Shown here: positions 9,802-17,634 of the stretch, in pieces
Position numbering within the stretch: the stretch's first letter is position 1
Layout of the letters: each line of letters starts with the position of its first letter
DNA from: Bacillota bacterium
Lineage (GTDB): Bacteria > Bacillota > Desulfotomaculia > Desulfotomaculales > VENG01
Reading direction: 5' to 3'
DNA: 64,000 nucleotides
Assembly (NCBI GenBank): GCA_009711705.1
Contig: VENG01000003.1
Span: 54,483-118,482, forward strand
Made by a program: the position numbers and the translations under genes
The notes under the pieces: generated by a model
Seen by the model: the letters and a program-made list of their open reading frames with translations, nothing else
Told to the model about the DNA's origin: nothing
The model's database searches: none

Positions 9802-10821
9802 CTATCTCTCCCGTGCACAACCGTATTCGGCTACCAATTCGGCTATCTGTACGGCATTTGTAGCAGCACCTTTACGAATCTGGTCTGCGGCGACCCAAAT
9901 ATTCAGCCCTTTTTCTATGGTATTATCCTCCCTAATTCTACCTACAAAAACCTCATCCTTATTTGAAGTATCAACAGGCATAGGGTATCTATTAGTAGCC
10001 GGGTCATCTTCTACAATGATGTTAGGAAAGGCTGCTAAAACTTTTTTCGCTTCCTCAGCAGTCAATTTTTGGTGTGTTTCTATATTCATGGATTCTGAAT
10101 GACTCCGGAAGACCGGCACTCTTACTGTGGTAGCCGTAATGGCCATACTTTCATCATGCATTATTTTACGGGTTTCTTTCACCATTTTCCATTCTTCCTT
10201 AGTATAATCCAGTTCCTGAAACACATCGATATGTGGAATAAGGTTGAAGGCAATTTGGTACTGAAACTTATTAGGCTCCACTGCTCCGCCGGACAGAATG
10301 GCTTTAGTCTGTTCACTCAACTCGGCAATGCCCTCGGCACCTGCCCCGCTGACTGCTTGGTAAGTAGAAACTACAACTCTTTTAATTCCGGCAGCATCGT
10401 GTATAGCCTTAAGAGGAACCGCCATAATAATAGTGGAACAATTGGGGTTAGCAATTATCCCTTGATGCCATTTCACATCCTCAGGATTAACTTCCGGAAC
10501 CACCAGCGGAACTTTGGGATCCAGGCGGAAATTACTGCTGTTGTCTATTACCACTGCCCCCCTCTCTACTGCTGCGGGGCCAAACTCTTTACTGGCCGAG
10601 CCACCGGCAAAAAGGGCTATATCCATATCATTAAATGAATCTGACGTAGTCTCTTCCACCACATATTGCTTGCCGTTGCAAGTCATTTCCTTACCAGCGG
10701 AACGAGCTGTAGCACAAAGTCGCAACTCCCCCAAAGGGAAGTTGCGCTCTTCCAAAACCTTCAGGATCTCTTGCCCTACCGCCCCGGAAGCGCCCACTAC
10801 TACAACGTTATATTGCTTCAA
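9802..10821 (-). CDS. asd: Aspartate-semialdehyde dehydrogenase
   Basis: It reduces aspartyl phosphate to aspartate semialdehyde with NADPH. The Rossmann motif GASGAVGQ is near the N-terminus, and the catalytic cysteine lies in NPNCST (about Cys128), with the later active-site stretch VRVPVFRSHSE. TTG at 10821 was chosen because AGGAGGGG sits at the right distance and the resulting 339 residues match the family. The longer frame adds 17 residues with no ribosome site. It follows spoVFB in the operon. Confidence 0.95.
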   Translation of the reverse strand: MKQYNVVVVGASGAVGQEILKVLEERNFPLGELRLCATARSAGKEMTCNGKQYVVEETTSDSFNDMDIALFAGGSASKEFGPAAVERGAVVIDNSSNFRLDPKVPLVVPEVNPEDVKWHQGIIANPNCSTIIMAVPLKAIHDAAGIKRVVVSTYQAVSGAGAEGIAELSEQTKAILSGGAVEPNKFQYQIAFNLIPHIDVFQELDYTKEEWKMVKETRKIMHDESMAITATTVRVPVFRSHSESMNIETHQKLTAEEAKKVLAAFPNIIVEDDPATNRYPMPVDTSNKDEVFVGRIREDNTIEKGLNIWVAADQIRKGAATNAVQIAELVAEYGCARER

Positions 10822-10890
10822 AATACTACCCCTCCTATTTAATTTTTCTGGTTTTAAGTCCGGACCGGCCATATTATGGACCTCAACAAA

Positions 10891-11475
10891 TTAATATTTT
10901 TCTAATACCGGCTGGATTTGCTTACCTTGCAGCGCAAGCTCAATTGAATCCAATAACAAATCCGTCTTTGCCTTTAGTGAATTAGGCTTACCCGTTGGAT
11001 TATCTTGCCCAAAAGGAACTACATAAACATTTTTAGCATTAAGGATTGTTCCCAGGTTCCTTGCATTAAGGCCCAGTCCGTCATTTGTAGACACTGCCAG
11101 TACAACAGGGCGCCCATTTCTTAAATGGGCCTTCACGGCCATAAGTACCGGCGTATCGGAAATGGCATTGGCCAGCTTAGCCAGTGTATTTCCTGTGCAC
11201 GGTGCAATTACCATCACATCAACCAGTTTTTGCGGTCCCACAGGCTCTGCTCCCACAATAGTATTAATTATAGGAATATCAGTTATTTCCTGCAATGCTT
11301 TTTTCCAGCTTTCTGCAGTGCCAAACCTGGTATCTGTTTGATCCACGGCAGGACTGATCACTGGATAAATGACAGCCCCTTCGTCAGCCAATTTTTTAAA
11401 TTGAGGCATCATTTCAGCCATAGTACAATGCGAGCCGGTTAAAGCCAAACCAATACTAACACCTTTAAATCGCAA
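10891..11475 (-). CDS. spoVFB: Dipicolinate synthase subunit B
   Basis: A flavoprotein-like subunit (DpaB) that, with SpoVFA, oxidises dihydrodipicolinate to dipicolinate in the mother cell for loading into spores. The sequence shows the flavoprotein signature regions GLALTGSHCTM and VMVIAPCTGNTLAKLANAI. TTG at 11475 was chosen because GGGAGGTG is about eight bases upstream; this gives 194 residues, the usual size. The frame extends further upstream into spoVFA without a site. It lies directly after spoVFA. Confidence 0.94.
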   Translation of the reverse strand: MRFKGVSIGLALTGSHCTMAEMMPQFKKLADEGAVIYPVISPAVDQTDTRFGTAESWKKALQEITDIPIINTIVGAEPVGPQKLVDVMVIAPCTGNTLAKLANAISDTPVLMAVKAHLRNGRPVVLAVSTNDGLGLNARNLGTILNAKNVYVVPFGQDNPTGKPNSLKAKTDLLLDSIELALQGKQIQPVLEKY

Positions 11476-11503
11476 CGACAAACACCTCCCACCAAAACCA
11501 GGT

Positions 11504-12391
11504 TCAGCGGAGGGTAAGTTCGTCGGCAAGTAAACGAGGGACTACTTTAGCCAATATTCGGCCTGCGGTTATTGGGGCTACTTTACCGGGCAGCCCGGGT
11601 GCCAGCACAGCTTTAATACCCAGCTTTTTAGCTGCATCAAAATCTGTGCCGCCCGGAGCAGAAGCAATATCTATAATCAACACCCCGGTTGGCAAACGCT
11701 TGAGTATAGTTTCGTTAAGAACGAGAGCCGGAACGGTATTAAAAATAACGTCCACCTCTTCAGAAAAAATATCTGATTGCGAATAACGGGCGGTTTCAAG
11801 ACCCATTTCCTCCGCCCTCGCCAGCTGAGAGACGTTTCTTGCCACCACCGTAGTTTTAGCCCCCAATGCCTGTAAAACCCGGGCCAATGTAATACCGGTA
11901 CGGCCAAAGCCCATTACCCATGCCCTGCTCCCATGGATAGTGATGGGCATATTATCCATGGCCAGCTGAACAGCCCCTTCTGCCGACGGAATGGAGTTTA
12001 ATATGGCCACTTCATTAATCTCCATCACTTCTATTAACCGCAAACCCATTTTTTTAATTAATTTCTTGAGGGGAGACTTGCCAACTCCTACAAAAACGGG
12101 ACTACCCTGCGGAAGTTTGGCCAGTAGTTCTCCGGTAAGATACATAGATGTTTCTACATAGGCTGAATAAAGTTTCATTTCTTCATTAACCCCGGGGACC
12201 GGCAATATTAACGCGTCCACGTTGTCTATTGCTTCAGCCATATCCTGACACCGTATAATATTCTTTCCGTTAACAGGTAGTCCGGCTACTTTTACAAGGG
12301 CATTGAGTTCGGCCAAGTGTTGGGCTAAAATAACTTCTCTGGCATCGCCACCCATAATTGCCACTTTAGCTCCGCTTAGGGTAAGTTGCAT
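11504..12391 (-). CDS. spoVFA: Dipicolinate synthase subunit A
   Basis: The NAD(P)-binding subunit (DpaA) of dipicolinate synthase. An N-terminal substrate-binding domain (KVAIMGGDAREV) precedes a Rossmann domain with VMGFGRTG, followed by a C-terminal APGLPGKVAPITAGRI stretch typical of the subunit. A good AGGAGG site precedes the ATG at 12391. It sits between dapB and spoVFB, so the spore-specific branch is embedded within the housekeeping lysine/diaminopimelate genes that supply its substrate. Confidence 0.94.
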   Translation of the reverse strand: MQLTLSGAKVAIMGGDAREVILAQHLAELNALVKVAGLPVNGKNIIRCQDMAEAIDNVDALILPVPGVNEEMKLYSAYVETSMYLTGELLAKLPQGSPVFVGVGKSPLKKLIKKMGLRLIEVMEINEVAILNSIPSAEGAVQLAMDNMPITIHGSRAWVMGFGRTGITLARVLQALGAKTTVVARNVSQLARAEEMGLETARYSQSDIFSEEVDVIFNTVPALVLNETILKRLPTGVLIIDIASAPGGTDFDAAKKLGIKAVLAPGLPGKVAPITAGRILAKVVPRLLADELTLR

Positions 12392-12475
12392 GCGGTTAAC
12401 CCTCCTAAAACCTTGCTGATAACCTAATATATGAGTTTGCTCATCAGGAGGTGCTTGTCATTGCCTGAAGTTAAA

Positions 12476-13279
12476 CTAGTCTTCAAATATCAAATTTTCC
12501 AAGCCATATACCAAACCCTTGACACTCATCACTTTTCTAACGGCCATCAAAACACCGGGCATAAATGATTCCCTTGCTATAGAATCATGCCTTATTTTGA
12601 GAGTCTGCCCCAATCCCCCCAGAATCACTTCCTGGTGAGCAACCAAGCCCGGCAAACGTACACTGTGGATTCTAATACCTCCGTCAAATTCCGCTCCCCT
12701 GGCACCGGATAGGTTTTCCACCTCGGTGGGCAATCCCTGGTGAAAATCACCCCGCTGCTCAGCCAATATTTCCGCTGTTTTAATGGCCGTTCCAGAAGGA
12801 GCATCAACTTTTTGGTCATGGTGTTCCTCAATTATCTCCACATGCGGAAAATACTTCACGGCTTCTTTAGCAAATTTAATCATTAAAAGCGCCCCGATGG
12901 CAAAATTAGGAGCAATAACACCACCAACTTGCTGTTCTTCTGCAAGTTTACGCAAATCATCAATATCGGATGGGCTAAGCCCTGTGGTTCCTATAACAGG
13001 ACAGACTCCACACTCCAGAATTGTACGGGCATTGCCGGCCACTACCTGAGGTGCGGTGAAATCTACCACCACATGAGGCTGCAAATTATTCAGAACTGTA
13101 CGCAAATCTTCCTGAACGGTGATTCCTATGGCACCTATGCCTGCTAAACTGCCAATATCTTCACCAACACCATAGGTGTCAACCACACCTGCCAGTTCCA
13201 CATCGTCCGCCTGCCAGACAGTCTTAACCACTTCTTTGCCCATACGTCCTACGGCGCCTGATACTACAACTCTTATCAT
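12476..13279 (-). CDS. dapB: 4-hydroxy-tetrahydrodipicolinate reductase
   Basis: It reduces 4-hydroxy-tetrahydrodipicolinate towards tetrahydrodipicolinate using NAD(P)H. The N-terminal Rossmann loop VSGAVGRMGKEV, the E(L)AGVVD acidic tail and the catalytic EEHHDQKVDAPSGTA stretch (His-His-Asp, Lys and the SGT site) are all present. The ATG at 13279 follows GGTGA; a TTG one codon earlier is also possible. It is the first gene of the DAP/DPA operon, downstream of a TTGACA promoter and a long hairpin whose stem ends about ten bases from the start codon. Confidence 0.95.
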   Translation of the reverse strand: MIRVVVSGAVGRMGKEVVKTVWQADDVELAGVVDTYGVGEDIGSLAGIGAIGITVQEDLRTVLNNLQPHVVVDFTAPQVVAGNARTILECGVCPVIGTTGLSPSDIDDLRKLAEEQQVGGVIAPNFAIGALLMIKFAKEAVKYFPHVEIIEEHHDQKVDAPSGTAIKTAEILAEQRGDFHQGLPTEVENLSGARGAEFDGGIRIHSVRLPGLVAHQEVILGGLGQTLKIRHDSIARESFMPGVLMAVRKVMSVKGLVYGLENLIFED

Positions 13280-13289
13280 CAATTCACCG

Positions 13290-13340
13290 GGCTTTTGCTT
13301 TCCGGTTGCACCCAGATTAAGAAACCGGAAAGCAAAAGCC
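13290..13340 (-). promoter_or_regulatory. Long hairpin in the dapB leader next to the start codon
   Basis: Two perfectly complementary 18-base arms (13290-13307 and 13323-13340) with a 15-base loop lie in the transcribed leader. The stem ends within about ten bases of the dapB ATG and borders its weak GGTGA ribosome site. No U-tract follows, so a terminator is unlikely. A role in translation initiation or mRNA stability is an inference. Confidence 0.55.
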
Positions 13341-13397
13341 GGCCAGCCCCCTTTCCTGGTAAATTACTAGTAAATTTCTAACAGTATTATGCTCTTA

Positions 13398-13426
13398 ATT
13401 CTCTTATAAGAATAAAAGGTTGTCAA
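13398..13426 (-). promoter_or_regulatory. SigA-like promoter for the dapB operon
   Basis: On the minus strand a perfect TTGACA (13421-13426) is followed after 17 bases by GAGAAT (13398-13403), matching four of six -10 positions. It lies about 120 bases upstream of dapB. A separate sporulation promoter for the spoVF genes was not recognised. Confidence 0.5.
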
Positions 13427-13471
13427 GGAAAAACCAGTCAGCGCCAAAAAGCAGCCATAAGCGGCACAAAA

Positions 13472-13491
13472 AAGACACCAACCGGTGTCTT
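13472..13491 (-). terminator. Terminator after the 62-residue gene
   Basis: The arms AAGACACC and GGTGTCTT with a four-base loop overlap the stop codon of the small gene. On the minus strand they are followed by a run of T. The site separates that unit from the dapB promoter. Confidence 0.75.
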
Positions 13492-13678
13492 AATTTGTTA
13501 ACCACCATCCCCTGGGATATTCATTGGCACTGCTTTCTCTGGCCTCAGGTACAACCCCACCCGTCACTTTCTTTGACATATACATGTATTCAGCGGACGG
13601 GCACCCGGAACTACCGGTTAAAAAATAATACTTGGTATGTAGATAATTGGCTCTTTTATTCTTATCTTCATTTGCCAA
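13490..13678 (-). CDS. Small hypothetical protein following the Clp-fold protease
   Basis: A 62-residue frame starting at TTG 13678 behind a strong GGGAGGCGGTGA ribosome site, eleven or so bases after the protease stop codon, and ending on a terminator. The protein is hydrophilic with a central SSGCPSAEYMYMSKK stretch and a C-terminal EYPRGWWLTN; no signal peptide or membrane helix is visible. I do not recognise the family. The ribosome site and terminator make translation likely, and its position suggests co-expression with the protease. Confidence 0.55.
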   Translation of the reverse strand: MANEDKNKRANYLHTKYYFLTGSSGCPSAEYMYMSKKVTGGVVPEARESSANEYPRGWWLTN

Positions 13679-13693
13679 GTCACCGCCTCCCAA

Positions 13694-14680
13694 TCAATTA
13701 ATAGTCTTCCAGCCATGCCCCACCACATTTACATTCACTTTTCCACCGTCAGGAAAGTCCTGCCGCTCCACCAACCCATTAAACATAAAATAATCCCGAC
13801 CTTTTATTGACTGCACAACGCCGCTAGGAACTTCAAATTCAGAACGTTTACCCTTTAATGATTCCGAAGGGTTGAACGGTTCATTCAATCTCAATTCCCG
13901 AGCAAAATCTTCATACAAATTCCACATTAAAGAATCCAACTGGTCATCAGCAAAGTTAATGGGAAGTCCTATATCACAGCAGGCCTCCTGCCTGGAAATC
14001 ATATGATTATGCGCATAAAGCTTTTCCGTAAGGTTGCTGATAATGCTTTGTATTTTAGCCTCTAACATGGGGCTACGCCTCAAATTTAACAATCGATAAG
14101 CCATAGAACGGATTAACATCCAATTGCGGTGCACATTTCCCAAAGCAAGAGGATGGATTTTTTCTGCCAATAATCGGAATGCTTTGGAAAGCTCCTCTTG
14201 TTGTACAACTCCGGCCTTTTCTTTAACCAAGGTTAAGTATGAATACACATCTTCAATGCTTACCGGTAACCGCCCTGCAGAGTTACCGGGGTCCTGTGGA
14301 TTAAAGGCATTGGTAACGCTAGGGTCGATTGGTCCTAATTCCCCCATTTTGCCCATCACAATTTCATCTGCACCAAGACAGATTAAAGTCCCGGCACTGT
14401 AGGCTCTAAATGGTACCAGCACGCTGAAATGATTTGTGTATTCACGTATTAGATGCACCAAGCGCCAGGGTGTTAACACATCCCCACCCCGAGTATACAA
14501 AAACAGATCGACTGGTAATCCTTTTTGAGCTAACTCCAAATGGCGGTACAATACCTGGACCACATCAGGGGCAATCCTGGTATTAATATTTTCCCGGTCA
14601 CCGGTAATATAGCAGATTAGAAAGGAACCCCGCAAATTTGATATTTTTTGCATTAAATTTATACGCTGTTCACCTTCCAT
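13694..14680 (-). CDS. SDH-type Clp-fold serine proteinase
   Basis: A member of the serine dehydrogenase proteinase (SDH_sah, PF01972-like) group, Clp-fold relatives of SppA and ClpP. Evidence is the strip LFLYTRGGDVLTPWRLV (oxyanion/substrate strand), the nucleophile region FRAYSAGTLICLGADEIVMG and GELGPIDPSV. ATG 14680 is preferred because GGAGG lies five bases upstream; the frame extends to an ATG at 14746 that lacks a site. No signal peptide is evident, so it is probably cytoplasmic. Substrate unknown. It sits between ymxH and the dapB operon, with a 22-bp palindrome in its upstream region. Confidence 0.82.
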   Translation of the reverse strand: MEGEQRINLMQKISNLRGSFLICYITGDRENINTRIAPDVVQVLYRHLELAQKGLPVDLFLYTRGGDVLTPWRLVHLIREYTNHFSVLVPFRAYSAGTLICLGADEIVMGKMGELGPIDPSVTNAFNPQDPGNSAGRLPVSIEDVYSYLTLVKEKAGVVQQEELSKAFRLLAEKIHPLALGNVHRNWMLIRSMAYRLLNLRRSPMLEAKIQSIISNLTEKLYAHNHMISRQEACCDIGLPINFADDQLDSLMWNLYEDFARELRLNEPFNPSESLKGKRSEFEVPSGVVQSIKGRDYFMFNGLVERQDFPDGGKVNVNVVGHGWKTIN

Positions 14681-14841
14681 GTGTTCCTCCGGGCTATTAA
14701 TTTGAATTATATTATAACCATTGTCATGATACAAAATTCTTGACATAAAAAAAGTGCACTAAACCAGTTCCCTTATACCCATTATGGGCACACCCAGAAC
14801 GAGTATAGGCAGGCAAACATGGCGCACACTTTTTAATTAAC

Positions 14842-14863
14842 CCTTGGCATATATATGCCAAGG
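14842..14863. promoter_or_regulatory. 22-bp perfect palindrome upstream of the protease gene
   Basis: A perfect 22-base palindrome centred on CATATATATG, with arms CCTTGGCATAT, lies between the ymxH terminator and the SDH-type protease. It has no T-run and is A/T-rich at its centre, so it looks more like a dimeric regulator's operator than a terminator. No regulator is identified. Confidence 0.4.
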
Positions 14864-14881
14864 TAGACTTTCTTAAAGTAC

Positions 14882-14910
14882 AAAAAAACTCAGTGGGTAA
14901 CTCCCACTGA
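14882..14910 (-). terminator. Terminator after ymxH
   Basis: The arms TCAGTGGG (14890-14897) and CCCACTGA (14903-14910) form an 8-bp stem. On the minus strand it is followed by a run of seven T. It ends the pnp-to-ymxH region. Confidence 0.8.
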
Positions 14911-14957
14911 AGATATTTGAACCATTATAATATAGTTATTTGTAGGCTACAGTTAAA

Positions 14958-15227
14958 TCACATGGAATACCTGCGGTAGTCCAAATTAGTCTGATCCAAT
15001 TCAACAATAATAACCTCTGCGCCAATTTTTTTTACCGCCTGCCAAGGGATAATCAAGTTTTGCTTATCTACCCAGAAATTTACTAAATTTGACCTGAGAG
15101 GAACAATTATGGATTCTACGTACCCTGAGTCAACATCAATGGTTATATCTGACTCCCCCACCACTCCGAGCCTGGCCCCATCGAAAATGTTGACAATCTC
15201 TTTGCCGGCTAATTCAGCCATTCTCAT
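14958..15227 (-). CDS. ymxH: YlmC/YmxH family sporulation PRC-barrel protein
   Basis: An 89-residue PRC-barrel protein of the YlmC/YmxH family, associated with sporulation but without a defined activity. It begins MRMAELAGKEIVNIFDG and contains the barrel pattern DIDVDSGYVESIIVP-like and IIPWQAVKKIGAEVIIVEL. ATG 15227 has AGGAGG seven bases upstream, so the longer frame is discarded. In Bacillus ymxH follows the M16 peptidase gene mlpA; here three genes separate them loosely but the order is kept. Confidence 0.85.
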   Translation of the reverse strand: MRMAELAGKEIVNIFDGARLGVVGESDITIDVDSGYVESIIVPLRSNLVNFWVDKQNLIIPWQAVKKIGAEVIIVELDQTNLDYRRYSM

Positions 15228-15265
15228 CTGTAGACCTCCTGTTTTAGACCCATTTAAGACCATTT

Positions 15266-15604
15266 TTAAAAACGCTTACGCATCTTAACTACATTCAAAA
15301 CAAAAGGTTGTACAATGGCCAGAATGATAGATACTGTAGCAAGAGGTTCCAAGCTAACACTACCCAGGCTAATACTTTCAGGAATATTCGCTTCTAAAAA
15401 TGTAAGTAAAAGAACCATGGATAGGTAAATCCCGCCTGCCATGCCGACAAGATTTGTCAAGGCACTGGAAAGAGGACTGCTTTTACTCTCCCCAATAGCA
15501 TCCCAGTCCTTATCACGATAATTGATTAACCGGACCCTTTCTCTTATGGATATTCCTACCATACCCAGTGCGACCACCATTACAATCAATGTACTAATAG
15601 ACAT
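15266..15604 (-). CDS. Small integral membrane protein, unknown
   Basis: A 112-residue protein with about three hydrophobic helices: residues 3-19, 48-69 and 84-104. A charged stretch (RERVRLINYRDKDWDAIGE) follows the first helix and the C-terminus is basic (KMRKRF). The ATG at 15604 has GGGGGTGGGA upstream. It lies between the dUTPase-like gene and ymxH on the same strand. I do not recognise the family, and no catalytic motif is seen. Confidence 0.75.
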   Translation of the reverse strand: MSISTLIVMVVALGMVGISIRERVRLINYRDKDWDAIGESKSSPLSSALTNLVGMAGGIYLSMVLLLTFLEANIPESISLGSVSLEPLATVSIILAIVQPFVLNVVKMRKRF

Positions 15605-15658
15605 TGTCCCACCCCCGTTAAAATTCTATTGGGGATTAAACAAAATTATTCCAAAAAA

Positions 15659-16213
15659 CTATGTCTTAAGGTTTTTAAAACTGTGTCCCAGTCCCCCGTT
15701 CCGTGCTGCCAGTAACGGGCAATCATCATCGGTAACGTGGTAGGTTACAAACATGCCCTGAGCAAAAGGTTCTTTCTTTTGAAATGTAAAAGGTTTGTTA
15801 CCCGTATTTTTTACCTTGACTATTATCAACCCGTCATTATCCACGTTGGAGTAATAATCAGAATCTATCCAACCCTGCTCATTGCATAATTCAATGTCAT
15901 GTTTTATCCCGTAGCTGGAACGAATGTTGACTAATAAAACTTCATTTTTGGGCATATATGCCTTGATCCCGGTATGAAATGAATACCTCTCTCCAGGCTG
16001 TAGTGTAATCTCTTCCAGGGGCCAAATATCATATCCCCCGGAACCGGGCGTGGCCCGCCGGGGTAAGTTGGCTACCTTGCCCTCAAAACCCTTAGCCGGC
16101 TCAAACCCGCGTACCTTTTTACCCTTTCGCTGTACAGTCGATAGTTCTTTCAGTGCATCAAGGGCCTCTTCGGGCAGCTCTGTCAATATTTTTTTTATTT
16201 CCCATTCTTTCAT
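15659..16213 (-). CDS. dUTPase-like nucleotide hydrolase
   Basis: A trimeric dUTPase/dCTP-deaminase fold protein. The five dUTPase motifs can be traced: ATPGSGGYDI (1), NIRSSYGI (2), GWIDSDYYSNVDNDG (3), PFAQGMFV (4) and a shortened GGLGHSF (5). An N-terminal extension of about 40 residues (EIKKILTELPEEALDALKEL) is unlike classic dut genes, and motifs 2, 3 and 5 deviate from consensus, so the substrate may differ from dUTP. The start was set at ATG 16213 with AAAAGG nine bases upstream; two in-frame codons just upstream are alternatives. Confidence 0.78.
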   Translation of the reverse strand: MKEWEIKKILTELPEEALDALKELSTVQRKGKKVRGFEPAKGFEGKVANLPRRATPGSGGYDIWPLEEITLQPGERYSFHTGIKAYMPKNEVLLVNIRSSYGIKHDIELCNEQGWIDSDYYSNVDNDGLIIVKVKNTGNKPFTFQKKEPFAQGMFVTYHVTDDDCPLLAARNGGLGHSFKNLKT

Positions 16214-16283
16214 TAACATCAACCTTTTCGCAATTCCTCACATTATTAAACTCCATTGATTATTGTAACTTGGCCAACATTTT

Positions 16284-17540
16284 CTACTTCGATTTTAATT
16301 CCTTAATTAATTCAAGGTCTTCCCACGGTCCTACACTGGCCAGGCTGAATTTTTCCGGGATCAGAAAAGTGCTGGCCACCTCTTTTATCTTCTCATTGCC
16401 GATACTGTTGATACGTCTGACTAGCTCCTCGGGTGGAATTACCTTATCCAGATACATTTTTGATTTTCCCAACCTGCTCATTCTACTGCTTACGTGCTCC
16501 AAGCTTAATAACAAATTGCCTCGAAGCTGGTCCTTAGCCCTCTGCAACTCCACATCCGTTATCCCGTGCTTCTGAATATCTTTAATCTCTTTAAAGACCA
16601 AATTCATAGCTTTTCCTACGTTAACCTGGCTCAATCCTAAGTAAATACAGAATACGCCCCCGTCATGGTATGAGCTATGATACGAAAAAACTGCATAAAC
16701 AAGGCCTCGATCTTCTCTGATTTGTTGAAAGAGGCGGGAACTAAGGCCCCCTCCTAAAACAGTGTTAATCAATTGGAGTACGTAAATATTAGGATCACTT
16801 AAGGAAAGCCCCGGCACACCGGCGCAAATATGTACCTGTTCGGTGTCTTTCTTACGAAAAGAGGCATCACTATAAGGCACCGGCGGTTCCAGTGTACGGG
16901 GGCTCGTTTTGGTTTCCAGGTGCCCTAATGTTCCGTTAATTTTTTCTACCACTCTTTGGTGTTCCACATTACCTGCAACGGCCACGAATATGTTGGATGC
17001 AATGTAATGTTTCTGGTAGAATTCTATTATTTGATCCCGCGTCAAATTTGCTATCACATCCTCGGTGCCGATTATGGGCCTGCCCAGAGGATGGTCCCGC
17101 CATAAGGTTCGGGCAAAGACATCATGCACTTGCTCATCCGGAGTATCTTCATACATTTTAATTTCTTCCAGAATTACATTGCGTTCTCTGTCCATATCTT
17201 CCGTGGAAAAGCGCGAATTTAACAACATATCACTTAAAAGATCAACGGCAAATTCCAAAAACTCATCCAAGACCCGCACGTAATAACAAGTATATTCTTT
17301 CGTGGTAAAAGCATTTAACTGCCCTCCTACTGCATCCAATGACTCAGCTATTTGTTTGGCAGTACGGGTTTTAGTCCCTTTAAACATTAAATGTTCTATA
17401 AAATGGGTAATGCCCTGCACTTCCGGAGATTCATCCCGTGATCCCACATTCACCCAGAAACCTACTGCAACTGAATGCACATGGGGCACCTTTTCGCTGA
17501 GAATATGTAAACCATTAGATAGAACGGTTTCATTATGCAC
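16284..17540 (-). CDS. mlpA: M16 family zinc peptidase (processing-peptidase-like)
   Basis: An insulinase/mitochondrial-processing-peptidase-type protease. The inverted zinc motif HFIEH lies at 46-50, with the distal glutamate in NVILEEIKMYED. The second half is the catalytically inactive M16 repeat (GLSSRLFQQIREDRGLVYAVFSY). At 418 residues it is a single-chain pair of M16 domains, usual for this family. GTG 17540 follows AAGGGGG. It is the Bacillus mlpA/ymxG orthologue by position, between the ylxY/dacF genes and ymxH. No signal peptide is present. Confidence 0.9.
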   Translation of the reverse strand: MHNETVLSNGLHILSEKVPHVHSVAVGFWVNVGSRDESPEVQGITHFIEHLMFKGTKTRTAKQIAESLDAVGGQLNAFTTKEYTCYYVRVLDEFLEFAVDLLSDMLLNSRFSTEDMDRERNVILEEIKMYEDTPDEQVHDVFARTLWRDHPLGRPIIGTEDVIANLTRDQIIEFYQKHYIASNIFVAVAGNVEHQRVVEKINGTLGHLETKTSPRTLEPPVPYSDASFRKKDTEQVHICAGVPGLSLSDPNIYVLQLINTVLGGGLSSRLFQQIREDRGLVYAVFSYHSSYHDGGVFCIYLGLSQVNVGKAMNLVFKEIKDIQKHGITDVELQRAKDQLRGNLLLSLEHVSSRMSRLGKSKMYLDKVIPPEELVRRINSIGNEKIKEVASTFLIPEKFSLASVGPWEDLELIKELKSK

Positions 17541-17634
17541 ATGGTAACCCCCTTAGAATATATTTTCAAAGCCCTCATCATTTCAAGGTTCTCTATAACT
17601 TTCCTTCTTCATAATACAAGTGTATTCCTGTATT

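Noticed and set aside
13283..13489. Lysine riboswitch upstream of the dap operon
   Set aside because: The leader of about 120 bases is too short and lacks the lysine riboswitch pattern; only the hairpin is present.
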